From positions 130,178 to 194,177 of the forward strand of contig CAWFMY010000023.1 in NCBI GenBank assembly GCA_963816925.1: a stretch of 64,000 bases of DNA. Direction: 5' to 3'. The translations under genes and the position numbers were made by a program. Shown here piece by piece: positions 49,542 to 58,752 of this stretch. Position 1 is the first letter of the stretch. Every line of letters begins with the position of its first letter. A model generated the notes under the pieces. The model ran no database searches, was not told the DNA's origin, and saw only the letters and a list, made by a program, of their open reading frames with translations. The stretch comes from CAIWHR01 sp963816925. Lineage in GTDB: Bacteria > Pseudomonadota > Gammaproteobacteria > Burkholderiales > Casimicrobiaceae.

Positions 49542-50369
49542 TCAATACGCGTGCCGCCGCAGTTTCGCGCGATGCACGATCGTCGTCGCGATTTCCTCGA
49601 TCGACTTGGCGGAGGTGTCGAGCATCGGGATGCCTTCGCGCGCGAGCAGGTCCTCGCACTCGCGCACTTCGTACCGGCAGGTCTCGAGCAGCGCGTATTT
49701 GCTGCCGGGGCGGCGCTCCTCGCGGATTTTCTGCAGCCGGTCGGGGTCGATCGTGAGGCCGAACAGCCGGTCGCGGTAGGGAAGCACCGACTTCGGCAGC
49801 TTGCGGTCCGCGAAGTCGTCCGGCGTCAGCGGGAAGTTCGCCGCGCGGATCCCGAACTGCAGCGCAAGGTAGAGCGACGTCGGCGTCTTGCCGCAGCGCG
49901 ACACGCCGACCAGGATCACCTGCGCCTTCGACAGGTCGCGGGTGTCGGCGCCGTCGTCGTGCGACTGCGTGAAGTTGATCGCTTCCATGCGCGCGAAATA
50001 ATCCTGGCTGTTGGCGATGCCGTGGGTGCGGCCCGCCGCGTGCGAGCTCTTGGCATCGAGCTCGGCCTCGAGCGGCGCGATGAAGATCTGGAACAGGTCG
50101 AGGGTGAGGGCCTTCGCGTCGCGGCGGATCGTCGCGCTCATCGCCTCGTCGACGATCGAGCTGAACACGATCGGCGGCTTCACCTCGCGCGCGGCGGTCT
50201 CGTTGACCTGCCGCACGACGGCGTCGACCTTGTCGGGCGTGTCGACGAACGGGATCGTCTGCCGCTGGAAATCGAAATCCTCGAATTGCGACAGCAGGCT
50301 GTTGCCGAACATCTCCGCGGTGATGCCGGTGCGATCGGAGATGAAGAACACGGTGCGGCGGGTCGACAT
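49542..50369 (-). CDS. ppsR: PEP synthase regulatory kinase/pyrophosphorylase
   Basis: This 275-residue bifunctional DUF299 protein inactivates PEP synthase by ADP-dependent threonine phosphorylation and reactivates it by Pi-dependent removal. It begins MSTRRTVFFISDRTGITAEMFGNSL split over the conserved SDxTGxTAE block, has the P-loop GVSRCGKTPTSLYLA and ends with SIEEIATTI. Its target, ppsA, is encoded nearby on the opposite strand at 52063. Frame intact. Confidence 0.92.
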   Translation of the reverse strand: MSTRRTVFFISDRTGITAEMFGNSLLSQFEDFDFQRQTIPFVDTPDKVDAVVRQVNETAAREVKPPIVFSSIVDEAMSATIRRDAKALTLDLFQIFIAPLEAELDAKSSHAAGRTHGIANSQDYFARMEAINFTQSHDDGADTRDLSKAQVILVGVSRCGKTPTSLYLALQFGIRAANFPLTPDDFADRKLPKSVLPYRDRLFGLTIDPDRLQKIREERRPGSKYALLETCRYEVRECEDLLAREGIPMLDTSAKSIEEIATTIVHRAKLRRHAY

Positions 50370-50413
50370 CGGCGTGCGGAGACGAGGCGGCGCGCCGATG
50401 CGCGCCGTCGCGG

Positions 50414-51245
50414 CTACCAGTCCTTCCAGACGGGAACCACGCCCGCGGGCAGCGGCGGGAGGTCGCCGAGGTCCATCCAGCTCTCGCCCGGCCCGTGATA
50501 GTCGGAACCGCAGGACCCCGCGAGCCCGAACACGCGGCACTTGGTGGCGAACTCGGCGTATTGCGCCGGCGTGTGGGAGGGCGAGAGCACTTCGATAGCG
50601 TCGCCGCCGGTATCGCGGAACTCGCCGAGCAGGCGCCGCATGCCGCGGCCATCCACCTTGTAGCGGCCCGGATGCGCGATGACGGCCTGGCCGCCTGCGA
50701 CGTGGATCCAGTCGACGGCCTGGCTCATCGTCGCCCACCCGTGCGCGACGTGCCCAGGCTTGCCGGGCACGAGATAACGCTTGAAGACGTCCTTGATGTC
50801 GCGCGCGTAGCCTTTTTCCACCAGGAAACGCGCGAAATGCGTGCGCGACACGAGCCGCTCGCTGGTGACGAAATCGAGGGCGCCCTCGTACGCGCCGGGA
50901 ATTCCGGCGGCGGCCAGCGCATCGCCCATCCGCCGCGCCCGTGACGTGCGACCTTCGCGAATCGTGGCGAGACCGTCGCCGAGGGCCGTGTTGCGCGGGA
51001 TCGATCCGCAGCCCGACGACATGGATCGTGAGGTCCTCCCAGCTCACCGACAGCTCGGTTCCGCAAACGAATTCGATTCCCGCTTCCGTTGCGGCGGACT
51101 GTGCCTCCTCCAGCCCCGACACTTCATCGTGGTCGGTGAGGGCGAGAACGTCCACCCCGCGGTGCGCCGCCCGCAGAACGACGGCGGCAGGGGAGAGCAG
51201 GCCGTCCGAGCGGGTCGAATGGCAATGCAGGTCGTAGTGACGCAC
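50414..51245 (-). CDS. PHP-domain phosphoesterase (RNase AM/YciV type, one frameshift)
   Basis: This trinuclear-metal phosphoesterase of about 277 residues has the PHP motifs DLHCHSTRSDGLLSP, ALTDHDEVSG, VCGTELSV, VIAHPGRYK and SCGSDYHGPGESW. Relatives hydrolyse 3',5'-nucleotide bisphosphates or trim RNA 5' ends. An inserted base near 51000 splits it. The start is a GTG at 51245 without a clear ribosome site. It lies 44 bases upstream of ppsR on the same strand. Confidence 0.87.
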
Positions 51246-51491
51246 GGATAGGAGAAACGGGATGGTAAATTAGCTATAACTTGTTGATTCTAGCAGAATG
51301 ATGGCATTATTGCCGCGTGGCGCCTCGCATATGCCAGAGAGGCGGGCCCTCCAGACGGACGAATGGTGCTTGCATTCACGTGCCATTCCGGTGAAAAATA
51401 TGCCATTGGTATAGCGTCGTGGGGGCGGTGCCGGAAGCCAGCCGGTCCGCATGGGTAACTCAAGCTCTCCTGAACGGAAGGCGATCGTTTC
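51246..51491. promoter_or_regulatory. AT-richer divergent gap between the PHP gene and the HTH regulator
   Basis: This 246-base gap is visibly richer in A and T than its surroundings. Candidate -10 elements are TAGAAT on the minus strand (51287-51292, 41 bases before the PHP start) and TATAAC on the plus strand (51275-51280). I see no gene in it. Confidence 0.35.
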
Positions 51492-51902
51492 GTGAAACTC
51501 TTCGACCGCGTACTCAATCCCCGCGAAATCCGGCGGCGGCTCGGGCTCAACCAGGAACAGTTCTGGACGCAAATCGGCGTCACGCAGAGCGGCGGCTCCC
51601 GTTACGAGAGCGGCCGCGAGATGCCGAAGCCGGTGCGCGAGCTCCTGCGCCTCGTGCACGTCGAGCAGATCGACCTCTCGCAGGTGAAGCGCGTCGACTT
51701 CGAGATCATCAGCTATCTCAAGGAGTCGCACGCGGACCTGTATCGGACGCTGCGGCGCGCGGTGAAGGGCCGCAACCGGGCGGGTGGCGCGCCGCTCGTG
51801 CTCGACGACGCGCTGCTGGGCGACGCCATCGAGCCGCCCGAATTGTCCGAAGTGGGCGGACCGATTCCTGGCACGGAACCGAAGGGCGGCCACTCGTACT
51901 GA
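51492..51902 (+). CDS. Helix-turn-helix transcriptional regulator
   Basis: This 136-residue protein has an N-terminal XRE-like HTH (PREIRRRLGLNQEQFWTQIGVTQSGGSRYESGREMP split over the fold, about residues 10-45), followed by ELLRLVHVEQIDLSQVKRVDFEIISYLK and a disordered Pro/Gly-rich tail. The HTH carries the typical GLNQEQFW-x4-VTQS pattern. It precedes ppsA on the same strand by 160 bases and could control it or the ppsR/PHP pair; that is inference from position. Confidence 0.8.
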   Translation: MKLFDRVLNPREIRRRLGLNQEQFWTQIGVTQSGGSRYESGREMPKPVRELLRLVHVEQIDLSQVKRVDFEIISYLKESHADLYRTLRRAVKGRNRAGGAPLVLDDALLGDAIEPPELSEVGGPIPGTEPKGGHSY

Positions 51903-51974
51903 CGCCGTCCGACGCTTTCTTGATCCAGATGAACCCGCTGCGGCGGGTTCGTCGTTTCTGCACCGCAACACATC

Positions 51975-52003
51975 CTGGAATGCCCGCTTCGGCAGGGTAG
52001 AAT
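51975..52003 (+). promoter_or_regulatory. Promoter of ppsA
   Basis: CTGGAA (51975-51980) and TAGAAT (51998-52003) are separated by 17 bases, 59 bases before the ppsA ATG. Confidence 0.55.
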
Positions 52004-52062
52004 TGCATCTTTGCGGGCGCTTTTGCGCGCCGCAACACACGAAGGATGCGGTGGGGGAAGCG

Positions 52063-54444
52063 ATGAGCGAAGCAGACCGGGTCATTCCTTTCGACCGCCT
52101 GCGAATGTCCGACGTCGCGGACGTCGGCGGCAAGAATGCGTCGCTCGGCGAGATGATCAGCCAGCTGGCCGGCGCCGGCATCCGCGTCCCCGGGGGCTTT
52201 GCGACCACTGCCTACGCCTTCCGCGAATTCCTGGCGCACAACCATCTGGTCGAGCGGATCGCCGCACGGCTTGCAGCGCTCGACGTCGACGACATTGCGG
52301 CTCTCGCCAGCGCCGGCGCGGAGATCCGCAGCTGGGTGACGTCCGCGACGCTTCCACCGCCGCTGATCGACGCCATTCGCGAGTCCTTTGCCGCGCTGAC
52401 CGTCGCGTCGCCGGATGCCACATGGGCGGTGCGCTCGTCGGCGACGGCCGAGGACCTGCCCGAGGCTTCGTTTGCCGGCCAGCAGGAAACATTCCTTAAT
52501 ATCAATGGATTGGATAATATTGTTCATGCAGTGAAGGAGGTATTTGCCAGCCTCTATAACGACCGCGCAATCGCCTATCGCGCGCACCAGGGGTTCGCGC
52601 ACGAGCACGTGGCGCTGTCCGCCGGCGTGCAGCGGATGGTGCGCAGCGACCTCGGCGCGGCGGGCGTCATGTTCACGCTCGACACCGAGTCCGGGTTCGA
52701 CCAGGTCGTCTTCATAACCGCCTCGTACGGCCTTGGCGAAACCGTCGTGCAGGGCGCGGTGAACCCGGACGAGTTCTACGTCTACAAGCCGAACCTGGCC
52801 GCACAACGTCCCGCCATCCTGCGCAAGACCGTCGGCGGCAAGGCCATCCGCATGGCCTTCGCGAATACGCAAAGGGCGGGTTCCTCCACCGTGACCGGCC
52901 CCGTCGCCGAGATTGACCGGCATCGGTTTTCGATCACCGATGCCGAGGCCGAGGAGCTCGCGCGCTACGCCGTCGCGATCGAGAAGCACTACGCCCGGCC
53001 GATGGACATCGAGTGGGGCCGCGACGGCATCGACGGCAAGCTGTACATCCTGCAGGCGCGGCCGGAGACCGTGAAGTCCCGCGAGGATGGCAACACGCTG
53101 CGTCGATTCCGGTTGAAATCGAAATCGACGGTGCTGGCGTCGGGACGCGCGATCGGCCAGAAAGTCGGGCAGGGCGTCGTGCGTCTCGTGAAATCCGCCG
53201 CGGAAATGGACAAGGTCAAGGCGGGCGACGTGCTCGTCGCCGACATGACGGATCCCGACTGGGAACCCGTGATGAAGCGCGCCGCGGCGATCGTCACCAA
53301 TCGCGGCGGGCGGACGTGCCACGCGGCGATCATCGCGCGCGAGCTCGGCATTCCGGCGGTTGTCGGCTGCGGCGACGCGACGCGCGTGCTGGCCGAAGGG
53401 GCGCCGGTCACCGTGGCCTGCACCGAGGGCGACACCGGTCACGTGTACGAAGGGCTGCTGGAGGTCGAGGTGGTCGAGGTGGCGCTCGATCGCATGCCGC
53501 CCGCGCCCACGAAGCTCATGATGAACGTCGGCAATCCGGAGCTCGCCTTCGAATTCCGCCGGTTGCCGAACGAGGGCGTCGGGCTCGCGCGGCTCGAGTT
53601 CATCATCAACAAGAACGTAGGGATTCATCCCAAGGCGCTGATCGAGCTCGACCGCCAGTCGCCGGAATTGCAGCGCGAGATCCGCCAGCGCATCGCCGGC
53701 TACGCAAGCCCGACCGAGTTCTACGTGAGCAAGGTCGCCGAAGGTGTCGCGACGATCGCGGCGGCATTCTGGCCGAAGAAGGTGATCGTCCGGCTGTCGG
53801 ACTTCAAGTCGAACGAGTACTCGAACCTGGTCGGCGGCCAGCGCTACGAGCCGCACGAGGAGAATCCGATGCTCGGGTTCCGCGGCGCGTCGCGCTATAT
53901 CGCGCCCGAATTCCACGACTGCTTCGCGCTCGAATGCGCGGCGATGAAGCGGGTGCGCGAGACGATGGGCTTCACCAACGTCGAGCTGATGGTGCCGTTC
54001 GTGCGGACACTCGAGGAAGCGGAGATGGTGATCGCGCTCCTGAAGGAGCAGGGGCTCGAGCGCGCGCGCAAGGGGCTTCGCGTGATCATGATGTGCGAGA
54101 TTCCGTCGAATGCCGTCCTCGCCGACCGCTTTCTCGAGCATTTCGACGGTTTCTCGATCGGCTCCAACGATATGACGCAGCTCACGCTCGCCGTCGACCG
54201 CGACGCCGGCGGCGCGATCGCATCCACGTTCGACGAGCGCGACGACGCGGTCAAGGCGATGCTCTCGATGGCGATCTCCGCGTGCCGCAAGGCGGGAAAA
54301 TACGCGGGCATTTGCGGACAGGGGCCATCCGACCACCCCGACCTCGCGCAATGGCTGGTCGCGCAGGGCATCGAAAGCATGTCGCTCAATCCCGACACGA
54401 TCGTCGCGACCTGGCTTCTGCTTGCGGGCAAGGGGCCGGCGTGA
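52063..54444 (+). CDS. ppsA: Phosphoenolpyruvate synthase
   Basis: This 793-residue enzyme makes PEP from pyruvate and ATP during gluconeogenesis. In order: the ATP-grasp-like N-terminal domain (DVGGKNASLGEMI, WAVRSSATAEDLPEASFAGQ), the phosphohistidine swivel domain with the catalytic His420 in GGRTCHAAIIARELG, and the C-terminal PEP-binding TIM barrel (PNEGVGLARLEFII, GSNDMTQLTL, GICGQGPSDHP). The ATG at 52063 follows GGGGGAAG. Frame intact throughout. A short AT-rich patch (52490-52550) inside the gene stands out but encodes the normal LNINGLDNIVHAVKEV block. Regulated by PpsR, encoded close by. Confidence 0.95.
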   Translation: MSEADRVIPFDRLRMSDVADVGGKNASLGEMISQLAGAGIRVPGGFATTAYAFREFLAHNHLVERIAARLAALDVDDIAALASAGAEIRSWVTSATLPPPLIDAIRESFAALTVASPDATWAVRSSATAEDLPEASFAGQQETFLNINGLDNIVHAVKEVFASLYNDRAIAYRAHQGFAHEHVALSAGVQRMVRSDLGAAGVMFTLDTESGFDQVVFITASYGLGETVVQGAVNPDEFYVYKPNLAAQRPAILRKTVGGKAIRMAFANTQRAGSSTVTGPVAEIDRHRFSITDAEAEELARYAVAIEKHYARPMDIEWGRDGIDGKLYILQARPETVKSREDGNTLRRFRLKSKSTVLASGRAIGQKVGQGVVRLVKSAAEMDKVKAGDVLVADMTDPDWEPVMKRAAAIVTNRGGRTCHAAIIARELGIPAVVGCGDATRVLAEGAPVTVACTEGDTGHVYEGLLEVEVVEVALDRMPPAPTKLMMNVGNPELAFEFRRLPNEGVGLARLEFIINKNVGIHPKALIELDRQSPELQREIRQRIAGYASPTEFYVSKVAEGVATIAAAFWPKKVIVRLSDFKSNEYSNLVGGQRYEPHEENPMLGFRGASRYIAPEFHDCFALECAAMKRVRETMGFTNVELMVPFVRTLEEAEMVIALLKEQGLERARKGLRVIMMCEIPSNAVLADRFLEHFDGFSIGSNDMTQLTLAVDRDAGGAIASTFDERDDAVKAMLSMAISACRKAGKYAGICGQGPSDHPDLAQWLVAQGIESMSLNPDTIVATWLLLAGKGPA

Positions 54445-54663
54445 CCGAGCGACCGGACGCCGGCAGGTCGGCGAGCCCCATCTTGTAGGCGGCGGACTAC
54501 GCCACCCCGAGCGGGGCGCCGATTCGCGCGGAACTGCCGCATCAGTCATAATGTCGTATTCAGCGCGTGGCCGTGGAACCCTTTCCGCGGAGAGCTTGCG
54601 ACATTCTGCTTGTCGGGAGCCCACGCGAGGCTGAAACTGTTCGACCATAAACGGAGAAACACA

Positions 54664-55104
54664 ATGTCCAAGAGATTAATGTCGTCATGGCTGGTGGCGG
54701 TGAGTTGCCTGATTGCTGCAACCTTAGCGGTGGCGGCGGAGCCGGCCCCATCGGGAACGGTCAGGATTTCGAGCAAGACGGTAGCGATCGGCGTCGGCGT
54801 CAGCTGGGGCGACGGTACGCTCGCTTTTCAGGGCAAGAACTACGCGTTTTCGGTCGACGGACTGAGCGTCGTCGATCTTGGCGTCACCGACGTATCGTCC
54901 AGCGGCGAAGTGTTCCATCTGACTAACGTCGCGGATTTCAGCGGGGTCTATACCGCGGGCGAAGCAGGAATCGCCATCGGGGGCGGCCCGACCGACACCA
55001 TCATGAAGAACGACCGCGGCGTGGTCATTCGCCTGCATGGGAGCCAGAAGGGTGGCAGATTGACGCTTGCGGGTGGGGGCGTGACGCTCAAAATCAAGAA
55101 CTAG
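54664..55104 (+). CDS. Conserved small secreted protein of unknown function
   Basis: This 146-residue protein has a Sec signal (MSKRLMSSWLVAVSCLIAATLAVAA, cleavage near residue 25). Mature part is strand-rich and Gly-rich: GVGVSWGDGTLAFQGK, YAFSVDGLSVVDLGV, GEAGIAIGGGPTDTIMKNDRG and GGRLTLAGGGVTLKIKN. It looks like a small exported family common in betaproteobacteria, perhaps related to DUF1134-type proteins, but I cannot name it with confidence. GGAGA lies before the ATG. It stands alone after ppsA; the 219-base gap before it holds nothing clear beyond a CATAAT (about 54548). Confidence 0.75.
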   Translation: MSKRLMSSWLVAVSCLIAATLAVAAEPAPSGTVRISSKTVAIGVGVSWGDGTLAFQGKNYAFSVDGLSVVDLGVTDVSSSGEVFHLTNVADFSGVYTAGEAGIAIGGGPTDTIMKNDRGVVIRLHGSQKGGRLTLAGGGVTLKIKN

Positions 55105-55260
55105 TCCGCGCAGTTACGCGGGTGTGGCGCGCCTTGCCGGTGATGTCTTCGGACATCGCTGCGAGCGCGCCACATTTTCGTGCGCACGATTGAACCGCTA
55201 GTCGCGCTCGGCCAACTGGTCGATTGACTGCGCGACGCGGGCCGCGCGCAATGGCCGGCG

Positions 55261-55740
55261 ATGAAGCCGCCGCCGCGCCTGCGCCTCGAGCCCCGCCCGT
55301 CGCGCATCGCGTGCGCGACGATTGCCGCCGCCAGTGCGGCATTGAGCGCGCTCATTCTGATACTGCCGCTCGACACCGGGGCGACAGCGGCCGCGCTCAT
55401 CGCCATCGTCGGCGTTGCGGGCCGCGGCTTCTGGCGCTGCACCGGTCGCGGCGTGCCGGCGATCCTGCATGTCGGTCATGACCGGCGCATCACCGCGACC
55501 GCGCGCGATGGCCGCTCGCGCGACGGGAAGATTCTCGACGATTCGTATGTCGGCGCGCGACTCACGACGATCGTCTGGCGGCCGGATGGCGCGCCCCGGT
55601 GGGCGCTTGCGCGCAGCGTCCTCATTCTGCCGGACACGTTGCCGACAGGAGAATTCCGGCGGCTACGCGTGCTGCTGCGCTACGGCCGGCCGTTGGTCGA
55701 AGAGGAGAACGACGAGACGAGCGGACGCGAAGCCGGATGA
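55261..55740 (+). CDS. YgfX-like inner-membrane protein
   Basis: This 159-residue protein has a short basic N-terminus, two closely spaced membrane segments (about residues 18-37 and 41-57) and a cytoplasmic C-terminal domain with RSVLILPDTLPTGEFRRLRVLLRYG. This resembles the YgfX/CptA family ending (LRRLRVLLR). In enterobacteria YgfX pairs with SdhE; no such partner is here. Its 3' end overlaps the convergent SDR gene by 61 bases. Confidence 0.7.
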   Translation: MKPPPRLRLEPRPSRIACATIAAASAALSALILILPLDTGATAAALIAIVGVAGRGFWRCTGRGVPAILHVGHDRRITATARDGRSRDGKILDDSYVGARLTTIVWRPDGAPRWALARSVLILPDTLPTGEFRRLRVLLRYGRPLVEEENDETSGREAG

Positions 55741-56501
55741 CCGGCGAGCCAGGCGCGCCCGTCGATGAGCGCGCCGCTCTCGCTCTTGTCCTGAGCGCCG
55801 AGCAGATGAAGGTAGAGCGGCACCAGCGCTGCAATCGGCGGCAGTGCAGTGGCATCTTCTCCGGGATGTGTGCGGACACGCAGCGGCGAGCGCATGGGAC
55901 CCGGAACGACGGCGTTGATTCGCAGATTTGCCCGCGCTTCCCATTCGTCGGACAACGTGGTCGCGAGCGCCGCCAGCGCCGCCTTCGACGACGCGTAGGC
56001 GCCCCAGAACGCGCGTGGGTCGATGCCGCGCGAATCGAGAGTGAACACGACGCTCGCATCCGGCGCCGCTGCGAGCAGCGGCAGCGCCGCGCGCGTGATC
56101 GCCAGCGCGGCCGTTACGTTAACGTCGAACGCGGTCCGCCACGCGTCGGGATCCTGATGCTCGACCGGTCCCAGGGAGCCGAGGAACGCGGCCGTGTGGA
56201 CGAGTCCGTCGAGACGGCCAAGCTGGGCGCGCAAGGCGCCCGCGACGTTGTCGAAATCGGCGCGCGCCGCCTTGGCGAGGTCGAGCGGCAGGATCGTCGG
56301 CTCCGGGTGCCCGGCGGCGACGATCTCGTCGTAGATCGCCTCGAGCTTGCGCACGACGCGTCCATGCAGCACGACGGTTGCGCCACTCGCGGCGCACGCG
56401 AGCGAGAGCGGACGACCGAGGCCACCGGTGGCGCCGGTGATGAGAACGGCGCGTCCGGCAAGATCGACGGCGGGTACGGCAGCGGGGGCGGGCAGGGGCA
56501 T
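55680..56501 (-). CDS. YciK-like short-chain dehydrogenase/reductase
   Basis: This 273-residue NAD(P)-dependent oxidoreductase has LITGATGGLGRPLSLACAAS near residue 20, VHTAAFLGSLGPVEHQD, the catalytic Tyr/Lys pair YASSKAA and INAVVPGPMRSPLR. The LGPVEHQDP and PMRSPLR features recall the YciK group rather than FabG. Its last 20 residues overlap the convergent YgfX gene. Confidence 0.85.
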   Translation of the reverse strand: MPLPAPAAVPAVDLAGRAVLITGATGGLGRPLSLACAASGATVVLHGRVVRKLEAIYDEIVAAGHPEPTILPLDLAKAARADFDNVAGALRAQLGRLDGLVHTAAFLGSLGPVEHQDPDAWRTAFDVNVTAALAITRAALPLLAAAPDASVVFTLDSRGIDPRAFWGAYASSKAALAALATTLSDEWEARANLRINAVVPGPMRSPLRVRTHPGEDATALPPIAALVPLYLHLLGAQDKSESGALIDGRAWLAGHPASRPLVSSFSSSTNGRP

Positions 56502-56577
56502 GAAGTGGAGTGGTTCGCAAACGCGTTTGTCGATGGCGACGGCGGCCGCGATGATAGCCGAATCGCGCGCACCGGGT

Positions 56578-56606
56578 TTGCCAAGCTGCCGCCCGGACGG
56601 TATAAT
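56578..56606 (+). promoter_or_regulatory. Strong sigma-70 promoter of the tRNA-Ala/tRNA-Glu unit
   Basis: TTGCCA (56578-56583), a 17-base spacer and TATAAT (56601-56606) form a near-consensus promoter 14 bases before tRNA-Ala. Confidence 0.85.
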
Positions 56607-56620
56607 TTTCTGTTGGCCGT

Positions 56621-56696
<76 letters not shown>

Positions 56697-56753
56697 CGAA
56701 CCGATTGCAGCGCGCCGACATGGCAAAACGAAGGCGCGCTGTCGCTTTTCCCG

Positions 56754-56829
56754 GTCCCCATCGTCTAGAGGCCCAGGACATCACCCTTTCACGGTGAGTA
56801 CGGGGGTTCGAATCCCCCTGGGGACGCCA
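56754..56829 (+). tRNA. tRNA-Glu(TTC)
   Basis: Complete cloverleaf of 76 bases: acceptor GTCCCCA/TGGGGAC, anticodon loop CTTTCAC (anticodon TTC), T arm GGGGGTTCGAATCCCCC and encoded CCA. It lies 57 bases after tRNA-Ala and shares its promoter. Its last 14 bases are repeated exactly at 59659-59672 and imperfectly at 62706-62719, marking it as the apparent insertion target of the following modules. Confidence 0.95.
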
Positions 56830-56910
56830 GTTATACCCAGTTCTGGGTATATTCAATCGCCAGGACATCCTTGGAGCGTCGCGTTCGTGCAACCGACGGT
56901 GATCGCACGT
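56816..56910 (+). repeat. Repeat copy A: tRNA-Glu 3' end plus module left end
   Basis: The last 14 bases of tRNA-Glu, a 9-bp inverted repeat (TATACCCAG-TT-CTGGGTATA, 56832-56851) and about 60 more bases (including CAGGACATCCTTGGAGCG) recur at 59659-59760, 2843 bases away. The first 38 bases are identical; over the whole stretch I count roughly ten mismatches. Confidence 0.9.
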
Positions 56911-57050
56911 CCGCGCGTCCATTACCGCTTTCGGCCATGACCTGCCGTCGAGCCTCGTCTACAAGATCGGCCGTTCACATGCGCCGGTGCGGCTAGACCG
57001 ATCCATTCGACTTCGCCCGCGGCGGGCCGGGGCAGCAGGAGGCTGACGAG

Positions 57051-58290
57051 TCAACGCAATCCCGATCGTAGAGGGCGGCGAACTGCAATAAGCGTGCAAT
57101 CGTCACCGAGCGGCATGCCATCGAGAAAGGTGGCGAGTTCCCGCTGCACGGAACGCAGCAGGTCCTCGACTGATTGGCCGCAGTTCGCAGCACCGACACG
57201 AAGCAGGCGTTCCTCCGAGAACGCGTGCCCGGCTGCCGACTCGGCCTCGGTGACGCCATCGGTATAGCAGACGAGTGACGCACCTTGATCCAGACCGACT
57301 TCGTTTGCCGTGTAGCGCAGCCCGGCATGGCTCCAACTAGCGCGCCTTTAGGCAGCGGCAGCGACGACGAGCGCCCTTCATGAGCCAAAAACGGCGGGCA
57401 GTGCCCGCCATTGGAGTAGACAAGGCGTCCGGAAACGACATCCAGAAAGGCGCGTAACAGGGTTACGAAGAGGTTTGCAGCGTTACGGACGCACAGCTGC
57501 TCGTTGCTGCGCTCGAGTATCTGCTCGGGATGGGTGTGCCCATTTCCGCGATCCGAATCAGCCCGATCGCACGCGCCATGAACCATGCGGCGGGAATCTC
57601 GTCGCCCGACACATCGCCGACGCAAAGGAAGAGATGCCGCTCGTCGGCGAAGAATGCGTCGAAGAAATCGCCGCCGACGGCTGATGCGGGATCCATCATG
57701 CCGGCCATCTCGATATGAGCGCACTCGGGGAAAAGACGACCAGGCGACGAAATCATGCTGGTTTGCAACTGGCGCGCGATCTGCAGCTCCCGCGCCACGT
57801 GCTCGAGAGCAAATTGCTTCCGCTGCGCTTCCAGCATCGCCTCGTTGCCACGGCGCATGCGCTCGGATAATGAAGCCAGCAGATTGCAGGTGACACCCGG
57901 TACGTTGCCGAGGCGGCTCCAAAACAGCTTACCCGGCAACAAGAGCAGACGCGATTCCGTCACAGCGACAACAAACGTCGAGGCTGGATTGCCGTCGATC
58001 GCGGACATTTCTCCGACACTTTCGCCCGGTTGAATACGAATCTCGGACTCCGGGCGCCGCGTGCCATCCACGTACGCGGCCAACTGGCCGGACAGCAGCA
58101 CGTAGATCGTGTCGTTCAATTGGCCTGGTTGCAGCAGTGTTGCCCCGACAGGGAGGATGCGAATCTCGCAATCGGCGATCGTTTCAATGATGACGGACGG
58201 TTCGGCCCCGCGAAGGAATGCGATCGCATCGTTACCGGCTCCGCGTGCGTTGCGCGGGTCGAGAAGCCAGTCCGGCGTGGCGCGCGTCAT
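57051..58290 (-). CDS. cNMP-binding domain/SpoIIE-type PP2C phosphatase (two frameshifts)
   Basis: This protein of about 413 residues has an N-terminal cyclic-nucleotide-binding (cap family effector) domain (residues ~30-145: LQPGQLNDTIYVLLSGQLAAYV, GESVGEMSAIDG). A helical linker (MLEAQRKQFALEHVARELQIARQLQ) leads to a C-terminal PP2C/SpoIIE phosphatase with metal motifs SAVGGDFFDAF and GDVSGDEIPAAW, then YSNGGHCPPFL, CYTDGVTEA and GDDCTLIAV. Frame changes near 57540 and 57340 split it; reading across them recovers the expected ending and a stop at 57051. In partner switching this phosphatase dephosphorylates the STAS protein. It overlaps the anti-sigma kinase gene by ATGA. Confidence 0.85.
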
Positions 58291-58742
58291 GCCTCCTCGA
58301 CCCAGCTCACCGTGATAGTGAGATGGTTGCGGCCCTGGCTGTGGCGATAGCTCAATTCGTCCGAGAAGTTGCGAATCATCAGCAGCCCGAGGCCTCCAGG
58401 CGTGGCATCGACGAGGCTTGCCGGGTGCGGTGCTACCGCAACGAACGTGGATGGGTCGAAGGCCACCCCGGCGTCACTGACCGAGAGCTCCGCTGTGCAT
58501 GCCCCGGGGCCGCGGCGCACGCCCAATTGCAAATGCACAGGCGATGACAGCGCAGTTGGACCGCCATGTCTGATTACGTTCGCGAGCGCCTCGTCGAGGC
58601 AGTGGTCGAGGCGCACGACCTGCTCGAGCGGAACGTTCTGCGCAAGTGCTGCAGACTCGAGCCAGCCGGATGCGCGTCTCGCGTCCCACATATCCGCGCG
58701 AATCGTCAATGCCGCAGGCGGCTGCGCAGCCGGAGGCGACAT
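58287..58742 (-). CDS. RsbW/SpoIIAB-like anti-sigma serine kinase (HATPase_c)
   Basis: This 151-residue GHKL-fold ATPase has the N-box CLDEALANVIRHGG, G1-box VSDAGVAFDP and GLGLLMIRNFSDELSY. These are the motifs of anti-sigma factor kinases that phosphorylate a STAS antagonist and sequester a sigma factor or other target. Coupled to the phosphatase by ATGA overlap, and 10 bases after the STAS gene. Confidence 0.87.
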   Translation of the reverse strand: MSPPAAQPPAALTIRADMWDARRASGWLESAALAQNVPLEQVVRLDHCLDEALANVIRHGGPTALSSPVHLQLGVRRGPGACTAELSVSDAGVAFDPSTFVAVAPHPASLVDATPGGLGLLMIRNFSDELSYRHSQGRNHLTITVSWVEEA

Positions 58743-58752
58743 CCGGCGCGCC

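Noticed and set aside
56832..56851. Integron attC site
   Set aside because: There is inverted symmetry, but the GTTRRRY/RYYYAAC core is not matched, the cargo genes are on the minus strand with their own control, and no IntI is visible.
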